A stretch of 23,646 bases of DNA. It comes from Larix sibirica. Taxonomy: Eukaryota; Streptophyta; Pinopsida; Pinales; Pinaceae. A program made the translations under genes and the position numbers. Where the stretch lies: contig NWUY0300006706.1 of assembly GCA_004151065.3 (NCBI GenBank), positions 46,559 to 70,204 of the forward strand. Direction: 5' to 3'. A model generated the notes under the pieces. The model saw nothing but the letters and a program-made list of their open reading frames with translations. It had not been told where the DNA came from and searched no databases. Positions within the stretch are counted from its first letter, which is position 1, and each line of letters opens with the position of its first letter. Shown here piece after piece: positions 1 to 10,402 of this stretch.

Positions 1-275
1 TTTCCCTCATTAAAAAGGTACTCTTCATCATACTTGACTTCAAGACATTCATCAATGACATCTCCTGCAATCACACACAAATAATCAGATATAAAAATAT
101 AAAATCCTTTGGTCCTCTCTGTTTCTTGTAGTACCATCTCCTCATATTGTTCTGTACTTTTCAAAAATTTCTTGAGACCTCGTCCATGTCTCTCTTTAGC
201 ATCAGAATGCTCCTCTTCAATTTCCCTTGGTTTATCTTCATGAGCCAAATCTTCTTCACTCTGTGCAACAAACAA
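1..275 (-). pseudogene. Open fragment running off the left edge, acidic coiled-coil-like
   Basis: One minus-strand frame (codons on positions divisible by 3) stays open from about 275 to the window edge, over 85 codons. It is rich in Glu, Lys and Asp and contains the stretch YIFISDYLCVIAG near 62-103. It overlaps the end of the 256-510 fragment in a different frame, so the two look like parts of one reading frame split by an indel. A related peptide occurs at about 741-782 (YVFKSNGLCMIAG), pointing to an internal repeat in the protein. The family is not recognised. The fragment is incomplete because the window ends. Confidence 0.4.
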
Positions 276-510
276 TATTCTCCAACTGTCTCTTAGCAAT
301 CTCTTTACTCAATGGTGTAGGGTTTTCCCCTTGGTTGTATTTATGAGACCATGTTGTCTCATCCTCCATCTTCGAAACAAACTTCCATCTTTTTCCTCTT
401 TCGGGGATGTAAGAATACATTTCTTTTTCTTCCTTTACCTCTTCAAGTGATTGTCCATCTTCATTGTCCTTGAATACATACTCAGTCAAGAACTCTTCTA
501 TTTCAATCAT
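256..510 (-). pseudogene. 84-codon Glu/Lys-rich open fragment
   Basis: This minus-strand ORF opens with ATG at 510 and closes with TGA at 256-258. The product is acidic and lysine-rich in its first half (EEVKEEKE around residues 24-31) and more mixed towards the C-terminus (RGKRWKFVSK, residues 39-48). An in-frame TAG lies just upstream of the ATG, while an alternative frame upstream reads continuously into the same kind of acidic sequence, so the ATG is probably not a true start. It is best seen as a fragment of the decayed retrotransposon ORF. There is no recognisable domain and no evidence of expression. Confidence 0.35.
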
Positions 511-996
511 CTTCTAGCAGCTTGATTTCTTCACCAACATCTATCTCTTCCACAGTCTGAACTGCAAGCTTCATTCAATATTCATCCTAACTTTCTTCAT
601 GGGACACCATCTCATCCTCTCTTACAACATAATGATATTCTATTGCTATGATTTCAAAAAGCATTTCTCCTCCACCTTCATTTTCTATGACAATCCAAGA
701 TGATTATTCAGTTTCTTCCTTCATAAAGAATTCTTCAATGCCTGCAATCATACATAAACCATTAGATTTAAAAACATATTGCTCCTCATCTGCAGTCTCA
801 TCCATAGTATCTTCTGTGGTTATGAAATTATCAGAGAGTTCAGAAAACTATCTATAATCTATGCTTCATCATCATCATTCACATATTCTCAAGGCAAAGG
901 ACCCTGTTCTAGTTCACAATAAAAAAATTCCATCTTAGACTCATATTTCCTGAGTTCTTCCTTCAATCTGGAAGACATCTTCTTCTTTAGCTTCAC
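511..996 (-). pseudogene. Decayed coding stretch with in-frame stops
   Basis: From about 860 down to 520 one minus-strand frame reads acidic protein-like sequence interrupted by isolated TAA, TAG and TGA codons. From 996 to about 870 the frame of the 997-1320 ORF continues past its stop through further Lys/Glu-rich sequence with two more stops. The pattern is a once-continuous gene broken by point mutations and small indels. The 741-782 segment encodes a peptide similar to one at 62-103. The plus-strand ORF in this interval (648-857) is the shadow of this sequence. Confidence 0.35.
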
Positions 997-1320
997 CTAT
1001 AGTGAATTCCATCTCACTTTCTTCTTTTTCATTATCCAATCATACCTCAGTTCTTCTTTTTGTAGCAGCACCTCTAAATGAATAAGTTGCAATCCTATGT
1101 CAACTAATTTTTTTTCATACTCTTCTTGACTCATTCTCTTGATGCTTTTTTCTTTGGCATATTTTCTTCTGTTGTGGCTTTCCTCAGAACCTATGCAATG
1201 AACTTCAATATTCATTATCTCCATTTCCTCTTTCTCTGTGAACTTCATCTTGTTCACTTTGTGGAGTGTTCCCAAACCTTCTCTCAGCAAGTCTTCGTAC
1301 CTGCTGCTATACCTCAACAA
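997..1320 (-). pseudogene. 107-codon Lys/Glu-rich open fragment
   Basis: This is the longest closed open frame in the first 2 kb. The apparent first codon at 1320 is TTG; the first ATG is about 25 codons in. The translation is strongly helical and charged (KMKFTEKEEMEIMN near residues 24-37, SQEEYEKKLVDIG near 64-76), ends in a basic run (KKKKVRWNSL), and resembles coiled-coil gag-type sequence without a recognisable domain. Upstream, all three frames are Lys/Glu-rich and carry stops, so frame alone does not establish which one was coding. No gene name can be given. Confidence 0.35.
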
Positions 1321-1476
1321 GCTATCTGTCCTTAAGCTTGTCCTTTTGGTATTCTTGTTTCCTCTCCTCTATAACCTCTTGATAAAATTCCTTTACTCCT
1401 CTAAGGCTTCTACAAATCCACTTCCTCTCTTAGAACATTCAATTTTCCCCCTTCTTGTCCAACCTCTGTTGGATCC

Positions 1477-1782
1477 TTAGGTTATGCCATTGCTTTCTCT
1501 TTTCTCTAAGAGTTCACAAACTCTNAAACTCTTCTCATCAAGAACATACATGTTCTCTGTCATAGCTTTCAAGCTATTTGCTACTATCAATTTGTCATAG
1601 GATTCAATCTGTAATAACCTCAAACCATAGTTAATAAACACATCAATCAATCTCTTATAAGATCTGTACCAAGACCTTACCTTTCTCCCTTTTGATCCAT
1701 CTCCCTTGGACCAATACCTACCCTGAATTCTTCTTTTAAGAGCACACCAACTCCCACTATTCTCTACAATCCTTGATCTGAT
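1477..1782 (-). pseudogene. About 100-codon open fragment spanning an N
   Basis: A minus-strand frame is open from just below a TGA at 1783-1785 to a TAA at 1477-1479. Its first half is basic (Arg, Lys, Ser, Trp) and its second half is helical and more balanced (ESYDKLIVANSLKAMTENMY near 1610-1550). The N at 1525 falls inside a codon. If N is one base, the frame continues 15 codons before the stop. It is most likely part of the same decayed ORF. Another frame in the 1640-1850 stretch is also protein-like with several stops, so the original frame is uncertain. Confidence 0.3.
1525..1525. other. Single N flanked by a 7-bp repeat
   Basis: The N is bracketed by the same heptamer, AAACTCT, at 1518-1524 and 1526-1532. 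It could be one unresolved base, or the seam between two pieces that really overlap by seven bases. Confidence 0.9.
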
Positions 1783-2090
1783 TCAATTTTGAATACTTCC
1801 ACTTGACCAACCTTCTCAACACAGTTTAGGTCTTCAACTTCAACATAAATTCAAAATCAAAACTTGATTTACCTATGTTTCTTTCATGGCATCTTCAATT
1901 CCTTTTTTTCTCAGATTCTTCTTCAATGCACGCATAATATTTTTATAAACATACCAATCCCTCAATCTACTGCAATATTCTATCACAGACCTGCATCACC
2001 TTAATTTCTCTACTCATTTCCAAATATTTACACGTTATTCCAGGCATCAATTCAAAAAGAACAACATACCTAATTACAAGTGTGAATTGT

Positions 2091-2102
2091 GCTATGATAC
2101 CA
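2091..2102 (-). other. Primer-binding site (initiator tRNA-Met type)
   Basis: On the minus strand this reads TGGTATCATAGC, differing at one position from TGGTATCAGAGC, the complement of the plant initiator tRNA-Met 3' end that primes minus-strand DNA synthesis in many plant LTR retrotransposons. It is separated by two bases (TT on the minus strand) from a sequence ending in CA, the usual 3' end of an LTR. That fixes the orientation: LTR to the right, internal region to the left. Confidence 0.7.
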
Positions 2103-2288
2103 AATGATTCCGGTGGGACAAGCAAAAGGCAATCCAACCCTCTTTCCCTAGGAATAGTAAGGCTCCAAATTTAATAGAACCTCCAAGCTTAGCCGAATCA
2201 ACTAAGCCTTTCTCCAAACCGTCATTGAAGGGCGGACTTCAAACCTGCGGTGAACTGGATTACATTAAAATTTTGGGTCTCACCTGAT

Positions 2289-2556
2289 TGCGGAGCATCG
2301 AGCGACTGTTCCTTCTACAAATATCTTCCACAATTCCTTTCCGCAATTCACCTTCCCGCAACCGCCTTTCCGCAATCACATTCCTTCCGCAATTGTGGGC
2401 TTTCTTTCGCAACTCCCTTCCCCAATTGGCATCCGAAACCGTTCCTTCCGCAATTGGCTTCCTTTCACAATTGCGGGTGCGCCTTCCGCAACTCCCACGA
2501 AACTTTCTTATGTAATTTGCTTCCACAATTGCCTCCCTCAAAGTTCCTTCTACAAT
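2289..2556. repeat. Cluster of CCGCAATT-like motifs
   Basis: At least ten copies or near-copies of a TTCCGCAATT/CCACAATT core occur in about 270 bp (for example near 2329, 2341, 2370, 2387, 2448, 2485 and 2523), with some on the opposite strand (2289, 2466). Spacing is irregular, 12 to about 40 bp, so it is not a simple tandem satellite. Within the inferred LTR it would fall in the transcribed R/U5 part. The lack of stops in several frames here comes from this repetition. Confidence 0.6.
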
Positions 2557-2822
2557 TCTGCAATTACTTAGGACCGTTCTATCGACAAGTGTTCATTCCA
2601 CAATTTCTTTGCGCCGTCGGATCTAGATCAATGGTGAACCCCTCGCATATTTTCTGTCCTTTATCTTCTGAACTCTTTCTCCTGCGGAACGTGGTATGCA
2701 CCGTTGATCTCTTCGGTGACTTCTCTCATCCATTGATCTTCTATCAATGTGGAACATTCACTTTTCACTTCAGAACTCTACCTCCCACACATCTTCACTT
2801 CGCACCATCCTTTCCTCGCCAT

Positions 2823-2858
2823 CGATCTGTCTTCTTGCTTCGATCTGTCTTCTTGCTT
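2823..2858. repeat. 18-bp direct tandem duplication
   Basis: CGATCTGTCTTCTTGCTT at 2823-2840 is repeated exactly at 2841-2858, followed by a partial third start (CGATCTAGATCG). Confidence 0.9.
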
Positions 2859-3679
2859 CGATCTAGATCGTTCGTTATCTGTGGAATGAACCAATACAGT
2901 TTCTGCAAATCTTCGTTGATTGATTAGAGAATCGATCAATCAATATCTTCCACACCAGACTTGATCTCTGCCATACGATCTTCTCATCATCTCTTGAACA
3001 AAATAGGGCTTCAATTAGACTTCACCCAATTTGACTTCATCGGCTTGATCTGGTCTAACCTTGAGCTTCACCTCTGTGGATTTGTATATGTAAGGCATCG
3101 ATCCTTCTAGTGATCGATGACTCAAGGGTTTATGCTGCAAATTAGAACAATTACTCATGTGCCTGCACACAGGGATCAGTCAATGTCCTCTGCAACATTC
3201 AATTCTTAGAAACCCTACTTTTGACTACTACATACACATAGATCTATCCAACAAGTATTCAACTATCTATCGATTCATGAATTAGACACACACAGAGTTA
3301 ATTATCCATTTACACAGAAACATGCATAAATAGTCTTCTATTCAATCACCAAAAATCAATACGTCCAACCTGTGTTCTGATCTCCATAGGTTAGATACCT
3401 TCCCGATCAACTCTCTCTTGGCCTAATTTACCTTGTTCGGCCACACTTAGACAGATTTACATTGTTTGGTTGCACTACCTTTCCTCGTAGGCTTACACAA
3501 ATAAAAACAAAGGACTCTAAAACCAATTCTGGTTTCAGATCCATATTACACTCAACCATCTCCGATCTTACAGCAACTGTAACCCATATTTAGAAACACT
3601 CTTAATCCTATCTCTATGACTCGCTCATGAGATATTGAACCTTCATTGAATGCTACCATTAGATGAGGGATTTGTTACA

Positions 3680-3981
3680 TGACCCACACTTTGAATCATC
3701 ACTCAGCTAGTGACTCATCACCTATCTAGAATCACACTTAAACATGGCATTATTTACAATATTTCATCAAAAAGATGGATCACTAATTCAGAAATGAAGA
3801 TCCCTCCTAGGTCTGATCAAGAGTACATGATTTTGAAGGCAGGATGCTCCTGCATCACTAATGAAAACCACTCTAAAAAAAGCATAATCTTCTCTCACTA
3901 ATACTAAATTAAATATTCATCTCTACCTTTCTCCATGGATTATCATTAGAGAAAATATTTCACATGCTTAAGACCTCCACA
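3680..3981. other. Unassigned stretch between two retrotransposon pieces
   Basis: This stretch lies between the inferred right end of the first LTR and the PBS-like site of the tandem array. Only its last ~90 bp (from about 3890) align with the other units of the array. It contains a short plus-strand ORF at 3710-3901 that I do not believe is a gene. Confidence 0.5.
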
Positions 3982-3994
3982 GGCTCCGATACCA
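3982..3994 (-). other. Primer-binding site of array unit 1
   Basis: The minus strand reads TGGTATCGGAGCC, one mismatch from the 13-base TGGTATCAGAGCC primer-binding site. It directly abuts a sequence ending in ...TTTTATCA on the minus strand, as an LTR 3' end would. Equivalent but more decayed sites are at 5027-5039, 7195-7207 and 9326-9338. Confidence 0.6.
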
Positions 3995-5039
3995 TGATAA
4001 AATCATGTAGGTGAGAGAGACACAATAACTCAACAATACTTTGCATTACTTAATTTCTCTATTGACACATTATCTATATTTATAACATAAGAAAAATCTC
4101 ATAAAATTTCACGATGATTTTACCTACCTCCATTGTCAATCCATACTTATTTTACCTACCTCAATTGTCAATCCATACTTATCCCCACTATGCATTATAT
4201 ATGAGCCATAAAAAATGTCCTTTCATATATACATGCGTGTCAATTCATTTGAGATGACTATACACATGCCTAAATACATTTTGAAACACATTCACATATA
4301 ACCACTAAATTTTCCACTCATAAAGTAGGCATGGAATCCACCTTTTCATAGATTTGTCCCCACATGAATTGCACTCATAGATCATCATTTACATGTTAGC
4401 TAATATTTATCACATGTATTTCTTTAATTACTCGAATTGTCACCATGTTACCTAATATTAATCATATGTTTTTCATTAAGGAGGGATCCATCCTTATTTA
4501 TAAAATCACAACATAATAGTAACCTCCTAACCTCCTAATTACTTAGTGGACCTTCATTAATAAAGTCTCATTACATTTATTTACTAACATAGTGAGTCTT
4601 ATTCAATAATAACAATATAGTGAACCTAGTCCACTTTACATTGAATGGCTTCCACTAATACTCTAATAAACCTTTCAAGCCCCCTATTACACCCATAGAG
4701 AAGTCCATAACATATTTTGACTACATAATTTTATATCACAATACTATTAATATGTCATAACACCACTCATACATAATCTATTTTCCTTTTAAATACTTCA
4801 TATCTAACCTAACAAGAATTATAAAAAAAAAATTACAAACAAAAAGTTACTCAAACACAAAAACAATAAGACTATTTATACTAATTAGAAACAAACTCTC
4901 TATAAAATGAAAACCAATCTCAAAGAAACAAAGTTGACTCTCTCTAATACTACATTAACTATTTATCTTTACCTTTCTCCTGGAATTATCATGATATAAA
5001 ATATCTCACATGCTTAGGGATCCATTGGCTTTAATACCA
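3995..5039 (-). repeat. Array unit 1 (internally deleted)
   Basis: It begins TGATAAAATC after the PBS. A TATA-like box (GTTATAAATATAG, minus strand) is at 4074-4086. It matches other units to about 4470, then has roughly 230 bp that I cannot align (about 4475-4700), then rejoins the common sequence near 4705 (TTTTGACTACATAATT and onwards) up to the unit 2 PBS. Confidence 0.55.
4119..4182. repeat. 32-bp tandem duplication
   Basis: The unit starting TTTACCTACCTC at 4119-4150 is repeated at 4151-4182 with one mismatch. Other array units have this sequence only once or not at all, so it arose after they separated. Confidence 0.85.
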
Positions 5040-7207
5040 CGATAAAGGAAATATGTCAAAGAGACAATATTACTCATAATTTATATGTTACCTAATTATT
5101 GTCACATGTTTCTTATTAATTATTCTAATAGTCACCAAAATTAGATTTTTGTCAAAGAGACAATATTACTCATAATTTATATGTTACCTAATTATTGTCA
5201 TATATTTGCTATTAATTACTCTAATAGTCACCAAAATTAGATTTTATTTTATTTTATTTGATAATGGAAAAGATAGGAAGGATCTTATGCTTAGTTAACA
5301 CTTGAAATTTTCACACCATATTTGTGAGCCACTAATATTTACCATTGATATATGCATGTGTATAAATTCATTGGATGAATATACACATGCCAAAATATAT
5401 TTTGAAAAATAATCAAACCACTACACTCCTCTCATAAAGTAAACATGGCATCCATCTTTTGTGACATCTTTTTCACCACATGAATTGCACTCATAGATCA
5501 TCATTTACATGTTACCTAATGATGGTCACATGTTTTTCATTAATTACTCTAATAATCACCAAAACTAGATTTTATTTTATTTGATATGGGACAAGGGGTA
5601 GGGAAGTTATTCTTAATCACAACATGACATTTTGACATCATACCCATGATTAACCTCCATTATTTTCAAAATTTCACCTTCTTCTATCTACTTAGATAAA
5701 ATATAAATAAATGTTAAGGGAGAGAAAAAAATTCTACTTGTGGAGGAGCCAAAGCTTTAATGAATTTGTGTGAACCTAGAGTTTTATTAAGAAGGATATT
5801 GGTGGATTGTGCACAATTTGAATAATTTTGTTTTTATGCTAAGAAGTTTGACTTTTCATAGGTAAAATAGCTTGTGGTTGTCAACAATTTTACTATTTCT
5901 AAGTCTTGAATTTTCCTACCTTTTTTATGGTTTTTGTGAGCCATACAAGTGGCTTCAAAAATTTTCTTCTTTATCTCTTACAATGTACCAACCATCTCTA
6001 TTTCACCAATTCTAGAAATATTGATAATATCTTAGTTATAGGCTAAATTTTCTCTATGTAGGGCCTATATGATGGCCAAGGGAACTAAGTATGGTGCATG
6101 CCACCTATATGAAAATGAACCGGTCTACGGTAAGTGGGTAAGTGGGTTAGGAGATTTGGTGTTAGTGGATTATGTGCTAGGTAGTCTAATACATGCACCT
6201 AACTCATTCATGGCCCATTAGGCATGCCACTAAAACTACCAATGATGCTTATACTAGATAGAGGGAGGATGTTATCGCCTCAACTTGGGACGTGTGCCAC
6301 CTGTAATGTATTAACCCCTAAAAAAAAGAGAATAATTCCATGCCTGCACCAATGGAACTATTATTTTAGGGAATAGTGGTGGTAAACAAGTTGTTTATTA
6401 GGTCCTACATAAATTTACTTGTGGATCATATATAGGGAAGCCATGATTTTCGTTTTCTATCATCTGTCCTTAATAACACATGAGAGGAAATGTTTTTAAT
6501 TCCCATAAGAGGAGGAAATTATCAACCTTTTTGGTATTCTAGGTAGGTTTCAAGGGTCTATTTCATCTCCCTCTAAGGTTCTAGAGCCCCATGCTTGACA
6601 TGTGATCCCAAAGACAAATGATATGGACGATGGCCATGTCTAAGCTATCCTACTATCTATCATTATATTATTGACGATGGGCCATGTTGGAATGGTCTAA
6701 AGCATCAAAGAAATTGGTGTTAATGCAATGTATCTAAAATATTCCTTACCTAATTACAAGAATTTCATAAATCTAAATAAAAAGGATATGTTAGCTTTTT
6801 CATATAGCGACATGGGGCTCAATACAAGTTTATTCCTCCATGTACCAATAGTTTCTCGCATCTTTTCATAATCAATATCTCCATCACAACAATATGATTC
6901 TGACTATAGAAAAACTATATCACAATTCTATTGACATGCCATAGCACCACTCATGTACAATCTATTTTCTTTTTAAATACTTCATATCTAAAAGCACTAG
7001 AATTCTACAAACAAACATAAACAAAAGGATACTCAAACATTAAAATAAGAGCACTATTTATGAATCATGGTCAATAAAACCAATCTCAAATAAATCATGG
7101 TCAACTCTCACTAATACTACATTAATTCTCTATTTATGTCTTTCTCCATGAATTATTATGATATAAAATCTCTCACATGCTTAGGGCCTCCATAGGCTCT
7201 AAGAGCA
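5040..7207 (-). repeat. Array unit 2
   Basis: Full-length unit, 2168 bp. Its PBS-like site (5027-5039) is decayed and the region that carries the TATA-like box in other units is missing, replaced by a 96-bp duplication at 5055-5246. The distal half aligns with unit 3 along its whole length (for example 6140-6330 with 8235-8430). Confidence 0.55.
5055..5246. repeat. 96-bp tandem duplication in unit 2
   Basis: A 96-bp segment beginning GTCAAAGAGACAATATTACT at 5055-5150 is repeated at 5151-5246 with a few differences. It is specific to unit 2. Confidence 0.9.
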
Positions 7208-9338
7208 TGATAAAACAAATATGTTAGAGATACACAATTACTCAAAAATACTTTTCATTAGGCTTAATTTCTCAGTTGATCCAATATCTATATTTATAAC
7301 AAGAGACAAATCTCATAAAATTTAATGATGAGACTATCTTACTCAATTATCAACCCATAATTATCCCCACTAAATATCACACCTAAGCCATCAATGTTGA
7401 CATTTTATTTGTGCTGTGTGTCAATTCATTGGATGATTATACAAATTCCTAAATACATTTTGAAAAACAATCACAAAACCATTAAATTCTTTACTCATAA
7501 ATTAAACATGATATCCATCTTCTGTGACAACTTTGTCACTGCATGAATTTCACTCATAGATGATGATTTGCATGTTACCTAATGATAGTTACATTTTTCA
7601 TTAATTACTCTAATAGTCACCAAAAAAACCAAATTTTATTTTATTTGATAAGGGAAAAGGGGTAGGGAGCTTATGCATAGCCATTACTTGACATTTAACA
7701 ATGTACATATGATTCACCTCCACTAATTTCAAGTTTCACCAACTTCCATCTACCTACATAAAATATAAATAGATTTTAGGAGGGGAAGGATTCTAGTTGT
7801 GGGGGAGCCAAGGTTTTAATGAAATTTTGTAAACCTATACTTTTTAAAGTAAGAATATTGGAAGATTGGAGAAGTGGAATTGGAGTAAGTGACGTTGGAG
7901 TAGGTTACCAACAATTGTAATGATGATTTATTATTCTTCTTTATCCATGTTGAGAAGTTTGACTTTTATAGGTAAATATCATGTTGTTGTCGTAATTTTA
8001 TTGTTTTTTAAGTCTTGAAATTCCCTACCTTTTATATTGTTTTTCTGAGCAATTTGAGTGGCCTCAATTTTTTGTTTCTTCATATATTATATTGTACCAA
8101 GAACCATTCCTATTTCATCTATCATAGAAATGGCAACAATATCTCACTTATAGGCTAAAGTTTCACCATGCAAGGCTTGTGTGATGGTCAAGGGACTACA
8201 TATGTTGTGTGGAACCTAAACAAAAATGAGTTTGGACATGGTTAGTGGGTATGTGGGTTAAGATTTTGGTGTTAGTGGATTATTTTGTTAGGTTTTCTAA
8301 TACATGCACCTAATCCATGCATGTCTCATAACGCATGCCACTGAAACTATCAACGATGTTGATACTAGATAATTGACGATTCTATCACCTCAACTCAGGA
8401 CTTTCTCCACCCCTAATGTAGTAACCCCTAATCCAAAATAAAAGAATAATTTCACATTTGCACCAATGGAACTATTACTTTAGGTAATAGTGGTGGTAAA
8501 AAAAAAGTCATTGGGTCCTCCATAACTTTAGTCATGGATCATTTGTAGCGTAGTCGTGGTTTTAGATTTCTGCCATCTTCCCATAGTAACACATGAGAGG
8601 CAATGTTGGGAATTCCCATAATAGGAAGAAATTATAAATCTATTGATATTTTAGGTAGGTTTCAAGGGTCTATTGCATCTCCCTCTAAATCCTTAGTGCC
8701 CCATGCTTGACAGATAATCCCCAAAGACAAATGACATGGTAAATGGTCATGTCTAAGCTAGCCAACTATCTATCTTTTTATTCATGATGATGGGCCACAT
8801 TGGAATGGTCCAAAACGTTAAAGGAATTAATGATAATGTAATGTATCTTGAATATTCCTTACCTACTTACAAAATAAAAAATTCTATGGAGAGAATATGT
8901 TAGCTTTATTGAAGAGCTACATGTGGCTCAATGCAAGCTTGTTCCTTCATGTACCAATAGTTTCTCGCATATTCTCACAATTGATATTTCCATCACAATA
9001 ATATGATTTTGACTATAGAAAATTTGTACCATGATGCTACTGACATGCCATATCACCACTCAAACACACTCTCTTTTTCATTTAAATACTTCACTTCATA
9101 TCTAAAAGCTCTAAAATTTTGCAAAGAAAGTGCAAATGAAAGGCTACACAAACACAAAAACAATAACATTATTTATTCTTATCAAAAAACAAACTCTCTA
9201 TAAGATGAAAACCAATTTCAAAGAAACACAATCGACTCTCGCTAATACCACATTAACTCTTTATATCTACCTTTCTCCATGAATTATCATGATATAAAAT
9301 ATCTCACATGATTAGGGCCTCCATAGGCTTTGATAGCA
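7208..9338 (-). repeat. Array unit 3
   Basis: 2131 bp. The TATA-like box (minus strand) is at 7288-7300. It is the most complete unit with promoter-like and distal parts both present. It shares with unit 4 a changed PBS base (TGCT instead of TGGT on the minus strand) and the following TGATAAAACAAATATGT, suggesting these two units are closest relatives. The ORF at 9003-9203 is chance. Confidence 0.55.
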
Positions 9339-9673
9339 TGATAAAACAAATATGTCAGAGAGACACAATTACTCAAAAATACTTAAGATTACTTAAGTTC
9401 ACAATTGATAAATAACTATATTTATAGCATAAGACAACTCTCATAAAATTGATTGATGAGCCTATATTCATGAATTGTTGGCACATAGTTACCCTAGCTA
9501 GCCCCACTAGGAATCACATCTGAGCCATCAATATTTACATTTGATATGTGCATGTGTGTCAATTCACTAGATAATTATACATGCACCTAAATTCACTTTG
9601 AATTACAATCACACATAACCCCCAAATTCTCTACTAGTAAAGTAGACATGGCATCCATCTTTTGTGACAACTT

Positions 9674-9954
9674 TGCCATCGCATGAATTTTTTTTTCCCA
9701 AGGAAAAAAGCTTTTTATATTATCATCAAAGAGAGTCATGATTACATATGTATTCAAGCATACATCTTTTGTAACAGTGTTGTGTGAGCATACTGTTTGA
9801 ATATCAAAACCTTCATTGTAGTAAAGTGAGCATAAGAGTTCTGATTCATAGCAGAGTTGAGTGTCCAACAAGAGTTGTTTAGCTACAAAATTATCCAAGC
9901 GGATATGCCAGTAAGTGCCCAAAAGTGATCATTTTTGGAAATGCCATCGCATGA
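9674..9954 (-). mobile_element. Retroposon insertion with 13-bp target-site duplication
   Basis: About 255 bp (9687-9941) interrupt array unit 4 exactly where units 1-3 continue from ...GCATGAATT to GCACTCATAG. The insert is flanked by TGCCATCGCATGA at 9674-9686 and 9942-9954, extending to 16 bp with one mismatch. A T-run at its left end (9688-9696) is a short A-tail on the minus strand. A-tail plus a 13-16 bp target duplication indicates LINE-machinery integration, so this is a 5'-truncated LINE or a SINE-like retroposon. I see no clear Pol III A or B box, which favours a truncated LINE 3' end. A 109-codon minus-strand ORF (9593-9922) starts at TTG and runs out of the insert into flanking repeat, so it is not credible as a gene. 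Confidence 0.7.
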
Positions 9955-10182
9955 CTTGCACTCATAGATCATAATTTACACATTACCTAATTATTGTCAC
10001 ATGTTTTTCATTAATTACTCTAATAGTCACCCAAATTGGATTTTATTTTACCTGATACAGCACTTGACATTTTGACACCATACCTATGATTCACCTCCAT
10101 TGCTTTCAATTTTTCACCTACTTCCATCTACCTAGAGAAAATATGAATAGAGTTTAGCAAAGTGAGTCAATGTTTTAATGAT

Positions 10183-10402
10183 TTTTTGTAAACTTTAACT
10201 TTCTTTGAAGAAGGGTATTGGTGGATTGGAGAAGTGGGCCTGGAGTAAGTGATCATGGATATGTTGTACACAATTTGAACAATGGTTTTGTCTTTTTGTA
10301 AACTTTAATTTTCTTCGAAGAAGGATATTGATGGATTGGAGAGGTGGGCCTGGAGTAAGTGATGATGGAGAGGTTGCTCACAATTTGAATGATGGCTTTT
10401 CC
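10183..10402. repeat. 110-bp tandem duplication in unit 4
   Basis: The segment beginning TTTTTGTAAACTTTAA and containing GAGAAGTGGGCCTGGAGTAA at 10183-10292 recurs at 10293-10402 with scattered differences. Units 2 and 3 have only one copy of the corresponding region. Confidence 0.9.

Larger units (their letters stand above)
1..2010 (-). pseudogene. Decayed internal (gag-like?) region of an LTR retrotransposon
   Basis: Read on the minus strand, this stretch follows directly after a primer-binding site at 2091-2102, which is where the first coding region of an LTR retrotransposon belongs. The minus strand is purine-rich and gives fragments dominated by Glu, Lys, Asp and Arg in all three frames, broken by several stops and at least three frame changes. 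Many stops are of the TAA, TAG and TGA types that C-to-T changes in Gln or Arg codons would produce, as expected for a methylated, inactive element (inference). I see no CCHC zinc knuckle, protease, reverse transcriptase or integrase motif. The position suggests gag or an extra 5' ORF, but I do not recognise the family. Open fragments are listed separately. An N at 1525 interrupts it. Confidence 0.45.
2105..3679 (-). mobile_element. Probable 5' LTR of the element at the left edge
   Basis: The LTR is inferred from the primer-binding site. On the minus strand its 3' end would be CCGGAATCA, closing two bases before the PBS. The best candidate for its 5' end is TGTAACAAATCCC at 3679, giving TG...CA termini and a length of about 1.57 kb. 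A TATA-like TATTTAT (minus strand, plus positions 3326-3332) would sit in U3. No second LTR and no target-site duplication lie in the window, so the right boundary is provisional. The pyrimidine-rich plus strand opens a long but unconvincing ORF at 2250-2927. Confidence 0.45.

Noticed and set aside
2260-2541. 93-codon minus-strand Arg/Glu-rich ORF
   Set aside because: The peptide simply translates the AATTGCGGAA repeats in shifting frames; repetition explains the absence of stops.
2250-2927. 225-codon plus-strand ORF
   Set aside because: It lies in a pyrimidine-rich, motif-repetitive part of a probable LTR, is antisense to that element, has no recognisable domain, and overlaps open frames on both strands that result from the repeated CCGCAATT motif.
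9593-9922. 109-codon minus-strand ORF
   Set aside because: It starts at TTG inside the retroposon and continues across the target-site duplication into flanking repeat DNA, so it cannot be one ancestral gene.
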